A stretch of 19,568 nt of DNA from Palsa-506 sp050013415 (GTDB lineage: Bacteria; Actinomycetota; Actinomycetes; Streptosporangiales; Streptosporangiaceae). Positions 15,378 to 19,568 of the stretch are shown here, piece after piece (position 1 is the stretch's first letter; the number at the start of each line of letters is the position of its first letter). Position numbers and translations under genes: made by a program. A model generated the notes under the pieces. It saw nothing but the letters and a program-made list of their open reading frames with translations, made no database searches and had not been told where the DNA came from. The stretch is taken from NCBI GenBank assembly GCA_050013415.1, contig JBEKFH010000044.1, forward strand, positions 1 through 19,568, given 5' to 3'.

Positions 15378-16151
15378 GTGACCAACCCGGACTGGGCGAC
15401 GATCGCCTCGCTGGCCACCGCCGGCGGCACGCTGGTGCTCGCGGTGTCCACGTTCGCCTCGGTCAGGTCGGCGAATCGGGCGGCGCGGGCCGCCGAGCGG
15501 TCGTTGCTCGCGGGGATGCGCCCGCTGCTGATGCCGTCCCGGCTGCAGGACGCCGAGCAGAAGATCCTCTTCGGCGACGGGAAGTGGGTCCATGTGCCGG
15601 GCGGCGGGGCGGCGGCCGAGGTGGCGGTCGCCGGGGAGGTTGGTGACCTGGCGCCCCGCGGCCTGTCCGGCCCGGGCTCAGCCGGCTTGGACGGCGGCGG
15701 CGTGGACGGCGGCGGCTTGGAGGACAGCGGCCTGGAGGACGGCGGCCGGCATGACGGCGGCCTGGAAGATGCCGTCTACCTGGCGATTTCACTGCGCAAT
15801 GCCGGAACGGGAATCGCGGTGGTGCACGGCTGGCGGTTCTCGCCGCGGCCGCTGCTGGCAGGCGACAAGCACCCGTCGCCCGAGTTCCGCCGCCAGGGCC
15901 GCGACCTGTACATTCCGGCTGGAGACATGGGCTTCTGGCAGGCCGCGTTCCGTGACCCGGCCGACCCGCAGTATGCCGAGGCGAAAAGGGCGGTCGAGTC
16001 ACGGCAGTCGGTCACGATCGACCTGCTGTACGGCGACCACGAGGGCGGGCAGCGGATGGAGAGCCGCTTCAACCTGCTGCCGGTCCGCGAGGGCCGGTGG
16101 CTCGCGTCGGCGGGCAGGCACCACAACGTCGACCGGCCCGACCCGCGATGA
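15378..16151 (+). CDS. Hypothetical membrane-anchored protein
   Basis: The function is unknown. The protein of 257 residues begins with a membrane segment, roughly residues 8-28 (ATIASLATAGGTLVLAVSTF), and a basic RSANRAARAAERSLL stretch follows, typical of a cytoplasm-facing anchored protein. A strand-rich domain lies after residue ~130, including VYLAISLRNAGTGIAVVHGW and QSVTIDLLYGDHEGGQR. Between them is a Gly/Asp/Glu low-complexity insert, residues ~100-130, built from repeats such as LDGGG, VDGGG, LEDGG. The start is a GTG without Shine-Dalgarno. TAGCCT ends seven bases upstream, so it is probably leaderless. The next gene begins 26 bp after its stop and is likely in the same operon. Similar layouts are frequent among actinobacterial hypothetical proteins. 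Confidence 0.75.
   Translation: MTNPDWATIASLATAGGTLVLAVSTFASVRSANRAARAAERSLLAGMRPLLMPSRLQDAEQKILFGDGKWVHVPGGGAAAEVAVAGEVGDLAPRGLSGPGSAGLDGGGVDGGGLEDSGLEDGGRHDGGLEDAVYLAISLRNAGTGIAVVHGWRFSPRPLLAGDKHPSPEFRRQGRDLYIPAGDMGFWQAAFRDPADPQYAEAKRAVESRQSVTIDLLYGDHEGGQRMESRFNLLPVREGRWLASAGRHHNVDRPDPR
15689..15771 (+). repeat. Low-complexity Gly/Asp-coding repeats
   Basis: Imperfect units of 12-18 bp around GACGGCGGC and GGCCTGGAGGAC are repeated about six times in frame. They encode the Gly/Asp/Glu-rich insert of the hypothetical membrane-anchored protein. Confidence 0.6.
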
Positions 16152-16177
16152 GCCGGCCGGCATAAGGAGATGCACCG

Positions 16178-16729
16178 ATGCTGTACGCGTTTGGCTTTGA
16201 CCGGGTCAGCGTGCTGGTCAGCGACCTGTACTTCGTCGATCCTGCGCCGGGCAAAGGCCAGGACAGCGCCGAGCGCGGTGTCCGGCTTGAGGTCAGGATG
16301 CTGGAGCGCGGCGAGCTGAAGGGCTCGATCTACTCGGCCCAGCCGATCGGGATCGGCCAGCCGGTCTGGCGCGCCGACCTGCTGGAGTCAGTTGACAGCC
16401 CGCCGGGAAGCCTGGACCGCGCCCATCACCACCCGGCCTTCACCGGCTGGGAGCCCGGCCACCGGGTGTTCGACGAGCGGCTGTCCGCCAGCCCGGTCGC
16501 CTGGGTGGGGGAGCAGTTGTCCGACTTGCGCGCGCTGCTCAGCCGGGCCGGCATCGAGACCAACGAGATGCTCGCCGCGGACGCCGAGAGCCTGCGCGGC
16601 TACGTTCCGGAGATCATGGCGGCAGTGCAGGGGCTGCTCGACCGGGTGAAGGCCGGCGAGCTCGCGACCGCGCCGGCGGCGTCACCCGGCGCAGCGCCGC
16701 TGATCAGCGCCCGAGTCGGCTGGCTCTAG
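16178..16729 (+). CDS. Hypothetical protein, 183 residues
   Basis: I do not recognise a named family. AAGGAG lies eight bases before the ATG, so the start is firm. The protein is soluble, with a strand-rich first half (MLYAFGFDRVSVLVSDLYFVD, GVRLEVRMLERGELKGSIYS). A conserved-looking central motif RAHHHPAFTGWEPGHRVFD has clustered histidines that could bind metal. A helical C-terminal half is followed by an Ala/Pro-rich tail. The gene is 26 bp downstream of the membrane-anchored hypothetical gene and likely co-transcribed. The stop falls in a 10-bp direct repeat, CGGCTGGCTC at 16718-16727 and 16741-16750. It converges on the next gene with a 19-bp gap. Confidence 0.8.
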   Translation: MLYAFGFDRVSVLVSDLYFVDPAPGKGQDSAERGVRLEVRMLERGELKGSIYSAQPIGIGQPVWRADLLESVDSPPGSLDRAHHHPAFTGWEPGHRVFDERLSASPVAWVGEQLSDLRALLSRAGIETNEMLAADAESLRGYVPEIMAAVQGLLDRVKAGELATAPAASPGAAPLISARVGWL

Positions 16730-16748
16730 CAAGTGCGCGCCGGCTGGC

Positions 16749-17540
16749 TCAGAGCGGGGTGCGCTCCAGCCAGCGGGAGAGCGTCGCGGCGTCGCCGATG
16801 ACCTGCACCGACGGGTCATCCGGCGGCAGCCGCCGCAGCAGCATGAGCAGCAGCCGCGCGGCCGGGCCGCGGACGGCGACGTCGCCCTTCTCGTGGCCGC
16901 GGGACACGGTCACGCCTGCCCGGCCGGCCCGCACGGTCCACTCGCCCGCTCCGGCCAGGTCGTCGTCGGTGGCGTGGACGTGCAAGGAGCCGCCGGGCGG
17001 CAGCGCGTCAGCGCGGGGGTCCGGGCGGCCGTAGATCGGGCCGGACAGGAAGCACAGCCATTCGTCGACTGCGTCGGCGGCGAGCAGCGGATCGAGGTCC
17101 GGCACGCGGCCGGCGGAAAGCTCGGCGTCCGCCCGGTGCACGGCCGTCTCGTGCGCCATCCGCCGCGCCCAGAAGCTGGCCGGGCGGCTCTCGCCGAACG
17201 CCCACACCGGGGCGCTGCCTGCTTCGCGCACCGCGCTTATCAGCCGCCCGGCGCCGGCCCGCAGCCAGGCGGCGCGCTGCGCGGGCTCGGCCGGAAACTT
17301 GCCGTCCGGCACCGACCGGAACGGGATGAACTCGGCCGACCGGGTGGTCACGATCTCCGCCGCCCACCGGTGCGCGCGGCCGACGTGAATGGACAGTTCC
17401 CGCAGCGTCCAGTCCGGGCAGGCAGGCACCGGCTGGGTTAGGTCGGCCTGGCCGGCCATCCCGGCGATCGTCGCGGTGCTCGCATCGATCTCGGCGCAGA
17501 GCCGGTCGACGCTGACCTCCGGCCCGGCGCTCGCTGGCAC
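16749..17540 (-). CDS. Mycothiol-dependent maleylpyruvate isomerase-family protein
   Basis: The protein is a member of the MDMPI/DinB-like four-helix family whose studied members use mycothiol. The probable metal ligands are present: His52 in LSIHVGRAHRW and Glu131/His135 in AHETAVHRAD. PACPDWTLREL is the typical N-terminal signature, and the second half matches the MDMPI C-terminal domain with GDVAVRGPAARLLLMLLRR. True maleylpyruvate isomerisation is not implied, since most family members act on other substrates. I chose the GTG at 17540 (263 residues), which has GGAGAG six bases upstream. A longer frame to 17633 gives a poly-Val/poly-Ala leader that is only the other frame of the glycine tail of the FmdB-type gene. 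It follows that gene after about 34 bp and is likely co-transcribed. Confidence 0.85.
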   Translation of the reverse strand: MPASAGPEVSVDRLCAEIDASTATIAGMAGQADLTQPVPACPDWTLRELSIHVGRAHRWAAEIVTTRSAEFIPFRSVPDGKFPAEPAQRAAWLRAGAGRLISAVREAGSAPVWAFGESRPASFWARRMAHETAVHRADAELSAGRVPDLDPLLAADAVDEWLCFLSGPIYGRPDPRADALPPGGSLHVHATDDDLAGAGEWTVRAGRAGVTVSRGHEKGDVAVRGPAARLLLMLLRRLPPDDPSVQVIGDAATLSRWLERTPL

Positions 17541-17574
17541 GGCGCTCTCCGGCACGGGGTCAGGCGGCACCGGG

Positions 17575-17808
17575 TCAGCCGCAGCCGCAGCCGCCGCCGC
17601 AGCATCCGCCGCCGCCACCACCACCACCACCACGACCGCCGCCAGCCGGGCCTGCGCTGGCCCGGCCGCCGACCGCTACGGCGGACAGCAGCTTCACGGT
17701 GTCATCGTGGCCCGCCGGGCAGGTGCAGGGCTCGGACGCCTCGCTCATCGGCCTTGCTCGCTCGAAGGTCGCCCCGCAGGCGCGGCATCGGTACTCATAT
17801 CGCGGCAC
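17575..17808 (-). CDS. FmdB-type zinc ribbon protein with Gly/Cys-rich tail
   Basis: The protein is small, 77 residues, and begins MPRYEYRCRACGATFE, the FmdB regulatory-protein family signature. A four-cysteine zinc ribbon is visible (Cys8, Cys11, and CTC/PAGH further on). The family name comes from a formamidase operon gene; its molecular role is poorly known. The last ~22 residues are almost only glycine and cysteine, ending GGCCGGGCGCG, a tail seen in related actinobacterial proteins and probably metal-binding. The start is a GTG with no Shine-Dalgarno. TAGGCT ends six bases upstream, suggesting a leaderless message, and the TAG of that box is the stop codon of the exporter gene upstream. 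Confidence 0.85.
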   Translation of the reverse strand: MPRYEYRCRACGATFERARPMSEASEPCTCPAGHDDTVKLLSAVAVGGRASAGPAGGGRGGGGGGGGGCCGGGCGCG

Positions 17809-17814
17809 GGGCCA

Positions 17815-17849
17815 AGCCTACGCCAGATCCGGGCCGCGCTGATCTGGCG
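17815..17849 (-). promoter_or_regulatory. Inverted repeat and TAGGCT box between exporter and FmdB-type genes
   Basis: CGCCAGATC (17821-17829) and GATCTGGCG (17841-17849) are perfect 9-bp arms with an 11-nt loop, lying in the last codons of the exporter gene. Directly downstream on the minus strand, TAGGCT (17815-17820) lies six bases before the FmdB GTG. The repeat covers the spacer and -35 position of that possible promoter, so it may be an operator or an early terminator. Confidence 0.4.
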
Positions 17850-19566
17850 CCGCCTGCCCAGCCGTCGCCGCTGGCACGGGAGCCGCCGGGCGGGCTGCGT
17901 AATTCCCTGAAATGGGTGGCCGGGCGGGCTCTGGCGGCGCGTCCCCGTCGGCGGGGGTGTCGTAGTAGAACTGCCGGCCGCGGGTCAGCGAGACGAGGGC
18001 GCCGGCCACCGACATGGCGATCGCGGCGGTGAAGACGATCACCAGGCCGTGGTGGAACGGCCCGGAGATCAGGTGCGGGAAGTACTGCTTGCTGGTCAGC
18101 GCCGCGATGTTGCGGGCTGGCAGCCGGCTGAGCTCGCCCGATCGCGCGAGCAGGTTGCGGATCGGGTTGACCCCGAGGAACGCCGCGAACAGCGTGCTCA
18201 CCGGCGGCAGGCTGGCCAGGTGCGCGGCGAGCGCGGCGGGCACGCCGTGCGCGCGCAGGCCGCTGCCCAGGGTGCGGGGCAGGGTGGACGCCAGCCCGGC
18301 GATCATCAGCGAGAAGAAGATGCCGATCGACAGGGACATGCCGGAGTTCTGGAACGTCGCCCGCATGCCGGAGGCGGCGCCGCGGTTCCTGGCCGGGACG
18401 CTGCTCATGATCGCCGAGGTGTTCGGCGAGGCGAACAGGCCGGAGCCCACGCCGTTGAGGAAGATCAGCAGCGCGAACTTCCAGTACGGGAAGTCGACGG
18501 GCAGCAGCATCAGCCCGGTGAGCGCCGCCGCGCTGATCAGCAGCCCGGAGGTGGCGAAGAGCCGCTGGCCGAACCGGTCCGACAGGTACCCGGACACCGG
18601 GCCCGCGGTGAGGAACCCCAGCGCCAGCGGCGTCAGGTAGATACCCGCCCACAGCGGCGTGTCGATGAAGGCATAGCCGTGCAGCGGCAGCCAGATGCCC
18701 TGCAGCCAGATGATCAGCATGAACTGCAGGCCGCCGCGGGCGATCGAGCTGAGCAGGCTGGCGATGTTCCCGGCCGCGAACGCGCGGATCCGGAACAGGC
18801 CCATCCGGAACATCGGTTCCGCGATCTTCGTCTCCAGGACGCAGAAACCGATCAGCAGCGCGATCCCGGTCGCCATGCCACCGAGAACGAACGGGCTCGT
18901 CCACCCGGTCGGGTGCCCGCCGTAGGGCTGGATTCCGTAGGTGATGGCGACCAGCAGCAGGCCGGCGCCCAGCGCGAAGGTGAGGTTGCCGGCCCAGTCA
19001 ATCCGCGCGCGCCTGGTGGTGGCGATCTCGCGCAGGCTCCGGTACGCCCAGACCGTGCCGAAGATGCCGATCGGCACGTTGACCCAGAACACCGCGCGCC
19101 AGTCCCAGGCCGCCAGCAGCCCGCCGAGCAGCAGCCCGATCAGCTGGCCGGAGATCGCCGAGATCTGGTTGATGCCCAGCGCCATGCCGCGCTGCCGGGC
19201 CGGGAACGCGTCGGTGAGGATGGCAGCCGCGTTGGCCATCAGCATCGCGCCGCCGAAGGCCTGCACGATCCGCCAGCCGATCAGCCAGAGCGCGCCCGAG
19301 CTGCCGGTGAGCGGGTCGAGCGAGAGCGCGATCGAGGCGGCGGTGAACACCACGAAGCCGAGGTTGTAGATCCGCACCCGGCCGTAGATGTCGCCGAGCC
19401 TGCCGAGCGTGACCACGAGGACCGCGGTGACGAGCAGGTACCCGATGATCATCCACAGCAGGTAGGTGATGTTGCCGGGAGCCACCGGGTTGAGGTGGAT
19501 GCCGCGGAAGATGGCGGGCATGGAGATGATCACGATGGACGCGTCGATCGTCGCCATGGTGATGCC
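17818..19566 (-). CDS. MFS exporter, DHA2/EmrB-QacA-type (N-terminus outside window)
   Basis: This is a proton-driven drug/metabolite exporter of the 14-helix DHA2 class. The frame is open at the right edge; the first visible residues GITMATIDASIVIISMPAI belong to the first membrane helix with its usual ATID(A/G)SIV motif, so only about 20-40 residues are missing. The motif A-type loop GRLGDIYGRVRIYNLG between helices 2 and 3 and the antiporter motif near GLLLGGLLAAWDWRAVFWVNVPIG are visible. The helix-rich body runs to about VAGALVSLTRG, then a hydrophilic Pro/Ala-rich tail follows. The loop around residues 430-490 before the last helix is unusually long. Substrate unknown; no adjacent regulator is seen in the window. 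Confidence 0.92.
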   Translation of the reverse strand, partial: GITMATIDASIVIISMPAIFRGIHLNPVAPGNITYLLWMIIGYLLVTAVLVVTLGRLGDIYGRVRIYNLGFVVFTAASIALSLDPLTGSSGALWLIGWRIVQAFGGAMLMANAAAILTDAFPARQRGMALGINQISAISGQLIGLLLGGLLAAWDWRAVFWVNVPIGIFGTVWAYRSLREIATTRRARIDWAGNLTFALGAGLLLVAITYGIQPYGGHPTGWTSPFVLGGMATGIALLIGFCVLETKIAEPMFRMGLFRIRAFAAGNIASLLSSIARGGLQFMLIIWLQGIWLPLHGYAFIDTPLWAGIYLTPLALGFLTAGPVSGYLSDRFGQRLFATSGLLISAAALTGLMLLPVDFPYWKFALLIFLNGVGSGLFASPNTSAIMSSVPARNRGAASGMRATFQNSGMSLSIGIFFSLMIAGLASTLPRTLGSGLRAHGVPAALAAHLASLPPVSTLFAAFLGVNPIRNLLARSGELSRLPARNIAALTSKQYFPHLISGPFHHGLVIVFTAAIAMSVAGALVSLTRGRQFYYDTPADGDAPPEPARPPISGNYAARPAAPVPAATAGQAAPDQRGPDLA

Positions 19567-19568
19567 GA

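Noticed and set aside
17541..17633. Poly-Val/poly-Ala start of the MDMPI-family protein
   Set aside because: It is the alternate frame of the Gly/Cys tail of the FmdB-type gene, and a GTG with a Shine-Dalgarno follows at 17540.
17831..17844. The 14-mer GGGCCGCGCTGATC near the exporter end, identical to 579-592 after menD
   Set aside because: The copies lie in different frames and strands relative to genes, and GC-rich 14-mers of this type can recur by chance. No larger shared context is seen.

Overview
The window comes from a high-GC actinobacterium. Supporting points are the very GC-rich third codon positions, menaquinone synthesis genes, a mycothiol-dependent maleylpyruvate isomerase-family enzyme, a DUF3040 protein, an Rv2578c-family radical SAM protein with an actinobacterial LexA-type box, and several genes that start directly after a TANNNT box with no Shine-Dalgarno. 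An actinomycete of the Streptosporangiales or a neighbouring order would fit, but I cannot name a genus from this sequence. No tRNA, rRNA, CRISPR array, insertion sequence or phage gene is visible.

Region 1 (1-8400): the 3' part of menD (+) and a complete menF-type isochorismate synthase (-) carry two consecutive early steps of menaquinone synthesis. Between them, on the minus strand, lies a five-gene peptide/nickel-type ABC importer. It is transcribed in the order lipoprotein binding protein, ATPase D, ATPase F, permease C, permease B, with 4-bp stop/start overlaps at D/F and F/C. A perfect 14-bp inverted repeat separates the binding-protein gene from the ATPases.

Region 2 (8400-10900): a translationally coupled cysteine dioxygenase and rhodanese-domain pair (+) suggests cysteine sulfur oxidation and handling. 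It converges on an Rv2578c-family radical SAM gene (-). Between them is a 56-bp nested hairpin with 16-bp outer arms. The radical SAM promoter has TTGTCT-N17-TATCAT, a GAAC-N4-GTTC SOS-type box inside its spacer, and a start codon where the transcript should begin.

Region 3 (10900-15300): a DUF3040 membrane protein runs 130 bp antisense into an uncharacterised minus-strand gene. An epoxide hydrolase-type alpha/beta hydrolase (+) follows. Then comes a two-gene minus-strand operon of a degenerate CYTH plus CHAD protein and a ParA-type ATPase, joined by an ATGA overlap. CHAD domains bind polyphosphate and ParA-type ATPases position cellular cargo, so this pair is the best candidate here for an undescribed system: active positioning of polyphosphate granules.

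Region 4 (15300-19568): two hypothetical genes (+), a mycothiol-dependent enzyme-family protein (-), an FmdB-type zinc ribbon protein with a Gly/Cys-rich tail (-), and a DHA2-type MFS exporter (-) cut by the window end.
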